Shown here: positions 36,290-45,938 of the stretch, piece after piece
How positions within the stretch are numbered: position 1 is the first letter of the stretch
How the letters are laid out: each line of letters starts with the position of its first letter
Program-made: the position numbers and the translations under genes
The notes under the pieces: generated by a model
What the model was told of the DNA's origin: nothing
Database searches by the model: none
Seen by the model: the letters and a program-made list of their open reading frames with translations, nothing else
DNA from: a virus
Strand: one strand, 5' to 3'
Length of the DNA: 64,000 bases
Virus record (IMG/VR): IMGVR_UViG_3300025085_000013
Span: 1 to 64,000 of that record

Positions 36290-39200
36290 TTATTTAATTA
36301 CTAGGATATTTCTTCCCTTTTTATATTTATTCCCATTCGTATCTGTAAGTTCAAGGGTAATCTCGTATTTACCAGATTCCTTAAACAGATATGTTAAGTA
36401 TTTACTCTCAAAATATATATCAGCTATGTTTGAGTTAGTTGTATTCTTAATAATCCACCTAGGATTAGTTTTACCTGGAATCTTGCATTTATCATAAACA
36501 AACATTAACCAAGTCATTTTAGGTAATGTTTTACCGTTGTTTACAAACTTAGCTGTATTCCATGTAGGGTTGCTTGCTTTGCTTAACCCTTTTCTATAAA
36601 TCAAACTCGGGCAGCCAGTTGAACCTGTCGAAAAAGGTGAACCTGTTACTCCAGTACTCGGACATACTCTATCACCGTTAGCATATACGATATCAAGATA
36701 TACCCAATCACCATGTACCCCAAAATATCTACAGACGGCTTGTATAAATTTTTGATTACTACTTGCGTCATAAACTACATTATAAACATACTTATTAATA
36801 ATTCTATTGGTACTAATATTTAAACTAGCAGCTGCATCAGCCAATGTGTTAATTGATAAGTCAAAATAATGCTCGGCCGTTTCACCATTAACATCAGTTA
36901 TTTTAAGATATGTTTCAGGCACAACTTCTTGGAATTGAAAAAATGCAGGTGTATCACCAGTAGTACTAGTCATATCCCACCATAAATGATAAGTGTCATT
37001 CCAACCACCGGTGGTTAAATTCTCCCACCTATATGGGCTAGAAAAACTAGCTTTACCATCATCTTGAAAATTTAATAACTGAAAGTCAGGTGATGTACCT
37101 AAACCAAAATTATTTAATATTGCATTTACTCTATCTAACGATGCATATAAGCTAGGAGTCTCTTGATCCCATGTTACATCAGGGGTAATAGGTAAATTCC
37201 ATAAAGATCCATAATTGTTCCAATCGTAAGATCCTTCGCTTGACCAAGTATAATTTAATTTCCTTGCTTGATACCAACCAGAGTATTCAACTTCTCTATT
37301 TTCTACACAAATAAAATCAGTCTTAACATTTGACGATATATTATTGTATAAGTCATATAGCTTCATTTCTACACTATATACTCCTACGTATGGTAATATT
37401 ATAGGTAAATTATTATACTGTGCAATAGGACCTCTTATTTTCTTGTAGTAAGAAGGTGAAACATCTGTAGCATCTTTATATATGGTCCACTCTATTTCAT
37501 CAAAATTACCTCTTTCTATACCATCCCAGGTAAATAAAGTTTCTCCTGGTAATTGGTTAAATAATAATTGACTTCCTACTGAAGATTGACATGAAACATT
37601 TAATCTATCGACATTCTGCCCAAATAATCTAATCACCTCACCCGTAGAAATAGTTTCTTTACTAATATCCCAAAATAACCAAGGGTCTGTAAATGATGAC
37701 TTTAATAATGCTAACTGGTTATAGAGAGCATCCCTAACCTCAACATCAGTATCACCGACTACAGCAGTGTAACTAGCGCCTGTTCCTGTAGCAGGATCAG
37801 TAACAGAAAATACATCACCTACGAATACTCCTTGTGGATCAATGTCAAATGTAAAGAATGTATTTGCATCGTTTAATTGATTCCATGTAGAGTTTACATT
37901 ATCCCATGTTATATTTTTAAATGAATCATTCTTTAAAACAGTCATTGCCCCAACTGGTATATCCGGCTTGTCAGGTAAATAATACGAAGACTCACCATCA
38001 GGCCACGCACCAACCTTATTTAATTTTGGCGCATACCTAGTAAAATAAGCTAAAAACGCATCTGCTAAATCTGAAACTTTAAAATCATTACCATTTTGTA
38101 TATTACCTAGAGGGCTATTAGGATCTGGTCCAATTGGAGCCGGAGGATAATTATAAGAACCTGACACAGGACCAACTACTAAATTTCTACCAATATTCTG
38201 AGCCGATGCAAGTGGTGCTATATATGCATTACAATAATTTATTATAGCTTGGTTAACTATAGCCTCCGATGCTAAACAAAATTGGCTAAATGATCTAAGA
38301 TCTTCCATGTAAATACAATCATCGGTAGAAAGTTTAAAGTTAGTATCTATACCTGCTACAATTTCTCTCTTATCATTTCTACTTATTGTATTAACTACTT
38401 CTAATAAACCAAAAAAGTCAGCCTCACCTGTGATATCTTTAATCCTAGCATTAAGAGGTAAAAATTCGCTTTCTAATTTTCTTTTTAAACCAAATAACTT
38501 TATTAAAATTTCTTCAATAGTAAAATCAAAATTTTCTTCAGTTATAGGTAATGACTCTTCATCAAACTTATCAGGTACTATATTATTAATTCTATAAACT
38601 AAACTAAATAAACTTGTTTTTCTAAATCTTTTATTAGGTAGTGTTATTGATTTGTCATTTAATTGAACCGTTGGGTTAAATATATCAATACTATTACTCA
38701 TAATATATTTACCGAACTGTGGAGAGTTAGCATCAACATTTCTCCAAAATTCTTTAACATCTAATTTATCATAACCAAAGAATTTAATTGCATTAACTAA
38801 TCCTTTGTAAGAACCTATGAAAGGGTAAATATTAGAACCTTCTAACATGATCTCCTTTCTCTTTAAATTTACTTCTTCAAAGTTAGGTAGAATTTCTTTA
38901 ATATTAGTATCTCTAAATACACTACTATCTGATTCTAAAATATTATACCCCATATTTTGAGTCATAACCTTTAACCTTTCATCCTCACCAACAGTTTCTC
39001 CCCAAAATAATATTTCAGCTATAATGTTACCAGTACAATCATCTTTAATAAATAAAGTCCTCTTAAACGTATTTTCTACTTCAGATCTTATTGCAACATT
39101 AATTTGTAATGCCTCTGATGTAATTTGATCAGTGATTAAAAATCCTTCAGGACTAACTATATAATTAGGATCGCTATCTAACGGTATCTCTACTTCAGAT

Positions 39201-39580
39201 ACTATTTTTAAAGGTGGTCCATCTGGTTCTATCTCTAACGAAGTCTGAGTACCTGTATCAAAATTCATATCAAACTGAAACAAGAATATCTCAGTAGGAT
39301 CTGATGTTTCCCATTCAGCAACCCAATTACATATACCATTAGTTGATCCAGTTGTACCAGTAGCAACCTCAAGACCATGTGGAAATCCAAATTGTTTTGT
39401 ATTAGTATTCGAATTAATAAATTCTTGTAAAATAAATAATTGTCCAACTTCAAATAAACCAATAGAAACTTCAGGCAAATAAACATTTCCCGTCCACTTA
39501 TCTTGATCTTTATCATAATCAAGGTTTAAGTATTTTCCATTCTTATCAAAGAAGTTTAAATATTGCCAATTATTAGCCAT
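36290..39580 (-). CDS. Putative baseplate wedge protein in gp7 position, with PKD-like domains
   Basis: 1096 residues, close to T4 gp7 (1032 aa) and placed after the gp6 homologue, separated only by a small ORF. The N-terminal half includes a conserved-looking block EVNLKRKEIMLEGSNIYPF...YKGLVNAIKFFGYDKL. Two PKD/Ig-like segments appear: GVYSVEMKLYDLYNN near 730-760 and the C-terminal SGKYEITLELTDTNGNKYKK. The gp7 identity is by position and size; sequence motif support is weak. Confidence 0.6.
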   Translation of the reverse strand: MANNWQYLNFFDKNGKYLNLDYDKDQDKWTGNVYLPEVSIGLFEVGQLFILQEFINSNTNTKQFGFPHGLEVATGTTGSTNGICNWVAEWETSDPTEIFLFQFDMNFDTGTQTSLEIEPDGPPLKIVSEVEIPLDSDPNYIVSPEGFLITDQITSEALQINVAIRSEVENTFKRTLFIKDDCTGNIIAEILFWGETVGEDERLKVMTQNMGYNILESDSSVFRDTNIKEILPNFEEVNLKRKEIMLEGSNIYPFIGSYKGLVNAIKFFGYDKLDVKEFWRNVDANSPQFGKYIMSNSIDIFNPTVQLNDKSITLPNKRFRKTSLFSLVYRINNIVPDKFDEESLPITEENFDFTIEEILIKLFGLKRKLESEFLPLNARIKDITGEADFFGLLEVVNTISRNDKREIVAGIDTNFKLSTDDCIYMEDLRSFSQFCLASEAIVNQAIINYCNAYIAPLASAQNIGRNLVVGPVSGSYNYPPAPIGPDPNSPLGNIQNGNDFKVSDLADAFLAYFTRYAPKLNKVGAWPDGESSYYLPDKPDIPVGAMTVLKNDSFKNITWDNVNSTWNQLNDANTFFTFDIDPQGVFVGDVFSVTDPATGTGASYTAVVGDTDVEVRDALYNQLALLKSSFTDPWLFWDISKETISTGEVIRLFGQNVDRLNVSCQSSVGSQLLFNQLPGETLFTWDGIERGNFDEIEWTIYKDATDVSPSYYKKIRGPIAQYNNLPIILPYVGVYSVEMKLYDLYNNISSNVKTDFICVENREVEYSGWYQARKLNYTWSSEGSYDWNNYGSLWNLPITPDVTWDQETPSLYASLDRVNAILNNFGLGTSPDFQLLNFQDDGKASFSSPYRWENLTTGGWNDTYHLWWDMTSTTGDTPAFFQFQEVVPETYLKITDVNGETAEHYFDLSINTLADAAASLNISTNRIINKYVYNVVYDASSNQKFIQAVCRYFGVHGDWVYLDIVYANGDRVCPSTGVTGSPFSTGSTGCPSLIYRKGLSKASNPTWNTAKFVNNGKTLPKMTWLMFVYDKCKIPGKTNPRWIIKNTTNSNIADIYFESKYLTYLFKESGKYEITLELTDTNGNKYKKGRNILVIK

Positions 39581-39581
39581 C

Positions 39582-39851
39582 TTAATTTATTTTTTGATAA
39601 TCTTTAGGTACACCAAAATTATAGTATATTCTTAGATACTTTACTTTATTAATCCAGAAAGTCATTATAGGTTTTAAATACTCATCTAAGAATATTCCAA
39701 GTCTTTCATTTCTAAACATATAATTAGAAAAAGAATTTCTCATTAAGTTTTCATTATAATCATTACCTAGGTTTTTTAATTCCCACCCCTCTTCATATGT
39801 AGCTTTATATACACTTGGCATACCAGTACGTCTTTCTGTAAATTTATTCAT
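39582..39851 (-). CDS. Small hypothetical protein between gp6 and gp7-like genes
   Basis: 89 residues, Tyr/Asn/Arg-rich, with RNERLGIFLDEYLKPIMTFW in the second half. It is one base from the gp6 stop and one base from the next start, so it is part of the baseplate operon. No family recognised. Confidence 0.6.
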   Translation of the reverse strand: MNKFTERRTGMPSVYKATYEEGWELKNLGNDYNENLMRNSFSNYMFRNERLGIFLDEYLKPIMTFWINKVKYLRIYYNFGVPKDYQKIN

Positions 39852-39852
39852 A

Positions 39853-41709
39853 TTAATTTCCTTGTATTGCTTTTAACGTTGGGTTATCTTTTAACCTACC
39901 TGTATTAGTACTTCTAGAATTTTTTGATGTTGCTATTGTAGTACCTCTATTTCTTTTTAAGTTATTAAATTTAGCCTGTTGTGTTTTATTATATAAGTTA
40001 TTTGGAATAGTACCTTTAAAGAATATGTTTAAAGAACTGATAGCATTTTTATTAGGGGTCTCTTCATAATAAGTACCGTTCCTATCATCCCAACCACCTC
40101 TTATTATTGCTAATTCTTCTGGTCCAATTACAACATCACCAAAGCTATCTAAACCTAACTGAGGATCTTCATCAGGCCCCAAAGTAATTTTGTTAGTTTC
40201 GATAAGAACTTTTTGATCTGTGACTGGGTCAGTTCCAAAAACAGGTATTTCATAAAAACCATCTCTGATTGCTTTTTCATTTTCTTCTGATATAAAAAAT
40301 ACATTAACAGAATCTACACCATCTACATTTTCTATAATTGCAATTAAATCTGATCTCGGAATTCTATCTCTTCTATTTACACTTATAAAATATGTACTAA
40401 GATTTTCTCTTATCTCTGCATGAATCTCATCTTTATCAAAACCTTCAACATATCTTAAAACAATATTAAGAGCATATTTTTTAATTACAGGATCATTTAT
40501 TCTAACCTCAGCTGTTACAACTTGTCGCCCACTTTCATTTAATATTTCATATACCATTTCTTTCTCATCTAAGCTTAGCGAAAATTCTTCTTGTGGAACA
40601 TTAAAATAATCCAAATCACTTGTTATCTTTTTTGCCACATCTGGTATTAAGAATAAGTATATAATATTATCATCATCTAAGTATTGATCATTTTTAGTAT
40701 TATATGCATCTACAAAAGAAAAGAAATCATATTTACTTAAATAGTAAATATAATTGTTAGGATTAGCTAAAACAAATGAATTACTCTGATATGGCGCAAT
40801 AAGCCTAGTAAACTCAGGATCTTCACTATTAGAACCAAACATTGGATTTCTTACAATATTTATTGCCAATACCTGATCCAAGTCAACTTCATTACCTTGT
40901 GCGTCTGTTGCAGGATCTTTAAATTTAATATCTAAATTACTACCACCAATGTTACCAGCAGAACCTCTAGTCTTTACATAAGTAACTCTAATAATTGATC
41001 CTAGTGCAGGTGGTTGGCCAAACTGATTATTTCCAAAAAATACTGTTAACCCACCATTAACGCTTGTCTTTACTAAAGCAGCCTCATCTCCGTTGTTCAT
41101 ATCATATAGTGAATCTACATTTCTCCATAGCTTGCCATCAACCACTACATTAACCATATATTGATCAGTAGGTTCTTTTGTAGTTAAATTATAACTTTGC
41201 AATGCTTCACCAGTTCCAGTAAAAGTTTGATCTTCAATTTCTCCTTGAATTAATTCTACATTTACAAATGCAGTTGTAGTTTTCTCTAATCTAATATAAT
41301 CGCTATCAAATTTTAAAAAATAAGATAAACTATTTTGACCTACCTCTAATGCAATGTAATTTTGTATTTGTACATAATCACCTTCCACTAATGATGATGC
41401 TGATGTATTAAGTCTTAATCCTAATATACCTTGTGCTGATATTCCTCTAGTTGGATCATGCCCTGTTAATCTAGATAAACCATATATGGATTCAATGTTT
41501 CTTGCTCTACTTATATTAAGCTCGGTAGCAACAGCCTCAATATAAAATAAAATAAGTTCACCTAAGTTAGAAACAACTGTAAGTATCTGTCCAAATGGAG
41601 ATGCAGGTGTAAATACTTCACCGGCTTGTTCATACTGTCTTTGTAGGTACTCAAATGCATCAAAGAATAACTCTGTTGCTTTAATTCTGGTTTTACTAAA
41701 AAATGACAT
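39853..41709 (-). CDS. Baseplate wedge protein, gp6/J-like
   Basis: 618 residues, like T4 gp6 (660). The N-terminal helical section (TRIKATELFFDAFEYLQRQY, NLGELILFYIEAVATELNIS, ARNIESIYGLSRLTGHDPTR) is the typical gp6/baseplate-J opening. Middle beta domains contain FFGNNQFGQPPALGSIIRVTY, and the part around 430-460 has RREDRIP-type SRSD (VNRRDRIPRSDLIAIIENVDG) as in J proteins. It forms the inner baseplate ring with gp25, which lies directly upstream. Confidence 0.85.
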   Translation of the reverse strand: MSFFSKTRIKATELFFDAFEYLQRQYEQAGEVFTPASPFGQILTVVSNLGELILFYIEAVATELNISRARNIESIYGLSRLTGHDPTRGISAQGILGLRLNTSASSLVEGDYVQIQNYIALEVGQNSLSYFLKFDSDYIRLEKTTTAFVNVELIQGEIEDQTFTGTGEALQSYNLTTKEPTDQYMVNVVVDGKLWRNVDSLYDMNNGDEAALVKTSVNGGLTVFFGNNQFGQPPALGSIIRVTYVKTRGSAGNIGGSNLDIKFKDPATDAQGNEVDLDQVLAINIVRNPMFGSNSEDPEFTRLIAPYQSNSFVLANPNNYIYYLSKYDFFSFVDAYNTKNDQYLDDDNIIYLFLIPDVAKKITSDLDYFNVPQEEFSLSLDEKEMVYEILNESGRQVVTAEVRINDPVIKKYALNIVLRYVEGFDKDEIHAEIRENLSTYFISVNRRDRIPRSDLIAIIENVDGVDSVNVFFISEENEKAIRDGFYEIPVFGTDPVTDQKVLIETNKITLGPDEDPQLGLDSFGDVVIGPEELAIIRGGWDDRNGTYYEETPNKNAISSLNIFFKGTIPNNLYNKTQQAKFNNLKRNRGTTIATSKNSRSTNTGRLKDNPTLKAIQGN

Positions 41710-41727
41710 TAACTATTTTATTTTATT

Positions 41728-42093
41728 TTAAAACAAAGCACCAATTACTCTTCGCTCATCTATGTAAATATCTACAAGGCAACCATTTCTTTCTGCTGTA
41801 CTATAAAACTGTACTCTAACATCAACACCAAATTGGGAGCTGCTGCTATTAGAACAGTATGTTTGAATCTGTGTACTGATCCTCTGAGCAATAACTGATT
41901 CATTTAATACTAACGAAAAGATAAGGTCATCTAAGTTACATCCCATATTAGGTGCACCTAGAACATCTCCCTTGCGAGTAAATAAACAATTCTCTACTTT
42001 AAGAATAAGTTGCTGCAATTGATCTGTTACTTCAATTACATCATTATTATACTTAGGTGAATCTATGTCTCTACTGTATATTTCCTTTATCAT
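41728..42093 (-). CDS. Baseplate wedge protein gp25-like
   Basis: 121 residues, T4 gp25 being 132. The family signature is present: FTRKGDVLGAPNMGCNLDDLIF in the middle and a beta hairpin near the C-terminus (VDVRVQFYSTAERNGC). gp25 starts sheath polymerisation and binds gp6 and gp53. The gene is preceded by an AT box GAATATATAATAAA. Confidence 0.85.
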   Translation of the reverse strand: MIKEIYSRDIDSPKYNNDVIEVTDQLQQLILKVENCLFTRKGDVLGAPNMGCNLDDLIFSLVLNESVIAQRISTQIQTYCSNSSSSQFGVDVRVQFYSTAERNGCLVDIYIDERRVIGALF

Positions 42094-42106
42094 TGAGAAT
42101 ATTATT

Positions 42107-42120
42107 TTATTATATATTCT
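42107..42120 (-). promoter_or_regulatory. Putative late-promoter box
   Basis: Minus strand AGAATATATAATAA, 13 nt before the gp25-like start. Confidence 0.35.
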
Positions 42121-42150
42121 CTACATTTTTTGAGGGTATTAGATTATATT

Positions 42151-43005
42151 TTACCCCGTGTAGAAATAGTCAACACCTTCATCACCTTTTATTTCTTCTA
42201 CTATCGAATCAACCTCTTCTCGCCCTTCGCTTGAAATCAAATCATAATTAATGGTAATATTACCTGGAAGGTTAAATTGAAATGTACCTAATATTCTAGA
42301 TAATTGAATTTTTGCCATACCGATACAATATCTTATAAAAGCTTCATCTTGGAAAAGATCACAATCAGGAATAGTATTATATACTTGAAAAATACATGCA
42401 CCTTTATTTGGCAACTTACCCATAAATCTGAATTTCTTGGTCAGTCTATTGTAGTTATATGATATTTGTGGTTGTAATACCTGTCTTGCGTTATCAATAA
42501 ATTTTTCATTAATTACATAATACATAAGTTCTTCTGATCCAATTCCTGCACCGTACACATCAGAGTAAATAAATTTATCTAATGAAAAGTCTACATCACC
42601 TGCTGAAAATGATTGACTACCAAAGCCACCATCTTCTCCTGAAAATCCATTAATCTGAAATACATCGTTGACTGCCCAAATAGTACTAGGCATTTTTACA
42701 ACACCTCTAGGATTTTTTACATCATTTTCGGTTAGAGTATTTCCACCATCATTATGACTTATTCCTTGCCTAAAGTCTTTTTCGTACCATGCAGATTTAG
42801 GTAAAGCGATAAACATCTCTTCAACACTATCTTCATATATTTTATAAAAATAATCCTTTGCCCTATTTATAATATGAGCCAATTCCTTTTTTGGTACAGT
42901 AAAAGGTATTTGGCACGCAACAGTCAAATCATCATTAATTTCTTTTATGAGTGCATCTAAACATTCTTGTGCGTCTGGGTTACACCAACTTTTATTCCTA
43001 GCCAT
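42151..43005 (-). CDS. Virion protein of the neck/baseplate, unknown
   Basis: 284 residues. Helical N-terminus (DALIKEINDDLTVACQIPF, IINRAKDYFYKIYEDSVEE), a variable middle, and a helical C-terminus IRYCIGMAKIQLSRILGTFQ followed by SEGREEVDSIVEEIKG. Such AK-xxLxRILG...EG segments are found in adaptor-like proteins of large phages, but I cannot name a family. It lies between the amidoligase and gp25. Confidence 0.55.
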   Translation of the reverse strand: MARNKSWCNPDAQECLDALIKEINDDLTVACQIPFTVPKKELAHIINRAKDYFYKIYEDSVEEMFIALPKSAWYEKDFRQGISHNDGGNTLTENDVKNPRGVVKMPSTIWAVNDVFQINGFSGEDGGFGSQSFSAGDVDFSLDKFIYSDVYGAGIGSEELMYYVINEKFIDNARQVLQPQISYNYNRLTKKFRFMGKLPNKGACIFQVYNTIPDCDLFQDEAFIRYCIGMAKIQLSRILGTFQFNLPGNITINYDLISSEGREEVDSIVEEIKGDEGVDYFYTG

Positions 43006-43009
43006 AACT

Positions 43010-44308
43010 TTATTTAATTTTTTCTATTTCTATCACCTCAGTATTATCACCAAACCTAGCAAGCTTTGTAGCTCTACCTTGTCTAAATATACCTCCAACC
43101 ATTTCTCCACTAAAAACTCCTCTTTTGCCAAATACATAACTATCCTCACATATTACATTTCTACTAACATAAGATTCTTCTATCTTGGAATCTTCTGCAA
43201 CAGTAGCCCCAAATAAGTTAGATTCAAATATTGATGAATTTTTTAAATCGCAGCTAAAAATATCACAGTTAACAATATTGCCTTGAATTATAGAATCAAC
43301 TATATCAATTCCATTTATTTCAAAACATCTCATTAATTTAGCATCCTTTATCTGTATTCTTCCAGTGTCCGCGTCATAATTAATAAAGCCTTCATTCATA
43401 TCAGCCTTAGTAATTAAATCAAAAATCTTTTCGCGTATTTTAGGATAATACATTTCTACAATTTGATCTGCTGTTTTTAGATCAATCATTAAATGAATAT
43501 TTGGAAACTTTTCTTTAAATGAAGAATATGTTCTATAAGATTCAATAACAGTTTTATGCTTTTCTAAAATCTTATCTAAAACTTTTAGGTCAGATTCACT
43601 ATATTGAGGATTAACTAAAGTCTCATATAATGAAGTAATAAAATGTTCGGTTAGTGAGAGTATAGTAGAATATCTATTTTCATAATCCTTTCCACCTAAG
43701 TATCTAAATTCAATATAACCTTTAGGTACTTTACTAAAATTAATACCATAATACTTTTCTTTGACAAACATATAGTTTTTCCAAAGATTTTTTTCTGGTG
43801 ATGGTTGTGTCATACCACTTAAAGGTACAATAAACTTTATAGATTTTGCATAAACAGAATCTCTTCTGTTTGGAAAGGCTTCATATACTTTGTTTTCATC
43901 AAAGTTAAGTACAAATTTACCTATATCTAAATTAGACATATTTGTAATAGGGCCTAGCTTTTTACCATCAAACGCAAGGTTTATGTGGATAGAGCATCTT
44001 TCATTAGTAGAGCCATTTTCTCTAATCCATTTTAAAGCTTTAGCCATAACTAATTTAGCTTCAACAAATGGAAGTGGGCCGGTTACCAATTCAATCATAC
44101 CGGTACCACCAGAATTATCTGGTTCTAATTTAAAAGTTTCTTCGGTTGGGGTAAAGTCACTATGAGCCTTTTCCTCTATTCTGATTTTCTTATTAAGAGC
44201 TTGTGATAAGCTATCCTTCGTGAGATCTAAATTTTCATTTGAAAAAAACTCAAATTCAAATCCGATCTTTGAAGAATGTATAGCATTAAGTTGTTCGTTA
44301 GAATACAT
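43010..44308 (-). CDS. Amidoligase-family protein with C-terminal pentapeptide-like beta-helix
   Basis: 432 residues. Residues 15-210 show the GS-fold amidoligase pattern: KIGFEFEF (14-21), EPDNSGGTGMIELVTGP (62-78), CSIHINL (105-111) and YIEFRYLGGKDY (198-209). These supply the metal- and ATP-binding Glu/His/Arg of carboxylate-amine ligases, which form amide bonds to peptides or cell-wall groups. From about 330 to 400 the sequence changes to short polar/hydrophobic repeats (IIQGNIVNCDIFSCDLKNSS, IFESNLFGA) like a pentapeptide or right-handed beta-helix. It is inside the baseplate operon. Possible roles are peptide tagging of virion or host proteins; the substrate is unknown. Confidence 0.72.
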   Translation of the reverse strand: MYSNEQLNAIHSSKIGFEFEFFSNENLDLTKDSLSQALNKKIRIEEKAHSDFTPTEETFKLEPDNSGGTGMIELVTGPLPFVEAKLVMAKALKWIRENGSTNERCSIHINLAFDGKKLGPITNMSNLDIGKFVLNFDENKVYEAFPNRRDSVYAKSIKFIVPLSGMTQPSPEKNLWKNYMFVKEKYYGINFSKVPKGYIEFRYLGGKDYENRYSTILSLTEHFITSLYETLVNPQYSESDLKVLDKILEKHKTVIESYRTYSSFKEKFPNIHLMIDLKTADQIVEMYYPKIREKIFDLITKADMNEGFINYDADTGRIQIKDAKLMRCFEINGIDIVDSIIQGNIVNCDIFSCDLKNSSIFESNLFGATVAEDSKIEESYVSRNVICEDSYVFGKRGVFSGEMVGGIFRQGRATKLARFGDNTEVIEIEKIK

Positions 44309-44322
44309 GTAGTTCCTGATTT

Positions 44323-44334
44323 GTTTATATATTC
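44323..44334 (-). promoter_or_regulatory. Putative late-promoter box
   Basis: Minus strand GAATATATAAAC, 14 nt before the amidoligase start; AGGAAC near 44312-44317 is a usable ribosome site. Confidence 0.4.
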
Positions 44335-44350
44335 CAAACCAGGATAAAGG

Positions 44351-45523
44351 TTATACTAAGTTCATAGTGATCTTGCGATCGCTAACATTAACACTACCAA
44401 TCTTTACATTTATAATATCACCTTTACTAAGTTCAGTGTTCTTTAATTTAGTTCTATGAACAAGTCCACTTATCCCTTTTTCTAATTCGACGAACGCCCC
44501 ATATTTAGTAACCTTAGTAACCTTACCTTCGGTAACCATCATAGGTTTGTATTTTTCATCGGCACCATCCCATAAATCAATCTTAGGACCAGCTTGACTC
44601 AAGATAATTTTTCTATCTGATATTATTTCTTTTGCCCAGAAATTTATTTCGTCACCAGGTTTAATATTTCTATTATCAAATAAACCTAAAGTCGATTCAT
44701 CCAATTCATTTTTAGGTATTAATCCAGTAAGACATTCGTTAAACTCTGCAAAAATTCCAAACTTAGTAGCGCCAGTAACAATTCCAGTAATAGGTTCTTT
44801 AATTTCTTCTCTTAGAGTTTCAACCGCAGAAGGAATCATGGTTCTTAAATATTCTCTATGGGATACTACAATAGTTTTCTTTTCGTTTGAATATGTTATT
44901 GGCATTACTATTAATTCTTTACCTACTAACTTTTCAAAATTCTGTAATTTATTAAGACCACCTAATGACCCAGGCATAAAACATTCTACTCCACCAACTT
45001 CTACCCAATACCCACCGTGAATTAATTCTTTTACTTTACCAGTAAATCCGATCGTCTTATTTCCTATAGCATTATAAATTTCATTTCGTTTAACCTCATC
45101 CAATGCATCTCCAATTGATGCATATAATGTACCTTGTTTATGCTCTTTGACTTTAATGTCAATTACCATACCAATTTCTAGTTGGTCTACTACTTCTTTA
45201 GGTTCCTTGATTAAATTACAGATGGCTGTATTTTTTCTGGATATATCAATAAGAGCTTCTGTTTTTACTTCAACTTCCTCGCCATCTATTAATTGTGTTT
45301 CTTTCTTAATATATGAAATTTCACCTTGAGTAATGTAATTTCGTAATTCTTCAGATTTCTGTAATCGTTCAGCCTCATCGTCTGCTAAATCATACATTGA
45401 CATTGCATCGGCTGCATACATTTCAGTACACATTAATTTAGTTCCTTTAGGTACTTTAACTTTAATTACTTTAGTGTCAAATGGATCATCGCTTAATTGG
45501 ATGGTGATTTCTTGTTCAATCAT
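44351..45523 (-). CDS. Ribosomal protein S1-like protein with about four S1 (OB) repeats
   Basis: 390 residues. After an N-terminal helical region (1-110) come S1-type RNA-binding repeats at roughly 115-160, 162-225 (GFTGKVKELIHGGYWVEVGG), 245-315 (PITGIVTGATKFGIFAEF, ending DRKIILSQ) and 330-390 (TEGKVTKVTKYGAFVELEKG, ending SDRKITMNLV). Shorter than bacterial S1 (usually six repeats). S1 helps ribosomes engage mRNAs with weak ribosome sites, so a phage version may favour viral mRNAs or bind RNA for another reason. It lies unusually among virion genes. Confidence 0.85.
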   Translation of the reverse strand: MIEQEITIQLSDDPFDTKVIKVKVPKGTKLMCTEMYAADAMSMYDLADDEAERLQKSEELRNYITQGEISYIKKETQLIDGEEVEVKTEALIDISRKNTAICNLIKEPKEVVDQLEIGMVIDIKVKEHKQGTLYASIGDALDEVKRNEIYNAIGNKTIGFTGKVKELIHGGYWVEVGGVECFMPGSLGGLNKLQNFEKLVGKELIVMPITYSNEKKTIVVSHREYLRTMIPSAVETLREEIKEPITGIVTGATKFGIFAEFNECLTGLIPKNELDESTLGLFDNRNIKPGDEINFWAKEIISDRKIILSQAGPKIDLWDGADEKYKPMMVTEGKVTKVTKYGAFVELEKGISGLVHRTKLKNTELSKGDIINVKIGSVNVSDRKITMNLV

Positions 45524-45608
45524 TATTTTTTTTTATTAAGAGTGTTATTATAGATTTATATTTGTACATCTAATATTAGTTATACATATGAGTTAGTAAA
45601 TAGTTTCA

Positions 45609-45902
45609 TTAGGTAATTGCGCCAGTACCTGAACCTGCACCGGCACCTGCTTGAGCAACTGCGGTACCTGTTGTAGCAACAGTAGTAGCCACGACAGTAG
45701 TTACCAAGCCTGATCTTATGTAAGCATCTATAGAAGTTGATGCTTTAGCTGCAAATGTTTCTGATGCTTCTTTAATAGCTTCTACTGACTTATCCTTTCC
45801 TTCGTTACCATTAGGCTGAGATGAAATTTCAAGAAACTTATACATAGCATCAGAAAATGCAGTAATCAGCTCGTCATTTAAAATACTCTTAGTTAATGGC
45901 AT
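45609..45902 (-). CDS. Small virion-associated protein, Ala/Gly/Thr-rich C-terminus
   Basis: 97 residues. Helical acidic first part (DELITAFSDAMYKFLEISSQ), then SIDAYIRSGLVTTVVATTVA and a Gly/Ala/Thr-rich end. It directly follows the gp5-like spike gene, a position where many myoviruses encode small tail-associated proteins. No family assigned. Confidence 0.6.
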   Translation of the reverse strand: MPLTKSILNDELITAFSDAMYKFLEISSQPNGNEGKDKSVEAIKEASETFAAKASTSIDAYIRSGLVTTVVATTVATTGTAVAQAGAGAGSGTGAIT

Positions 45903-45924
45903 AGTTTATTAGTTTAATTTATTA

Positions 45925-45938
45925 ATTTATATATTTAC
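45925..45938 (-). promoter_or_regulatory. Putative late-promoter box
   Basis: Minus strand TAAATATATAAATT between the spike gene and the 97-aa gene, overlapping the spike stop codon. Confidence 0.35.
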
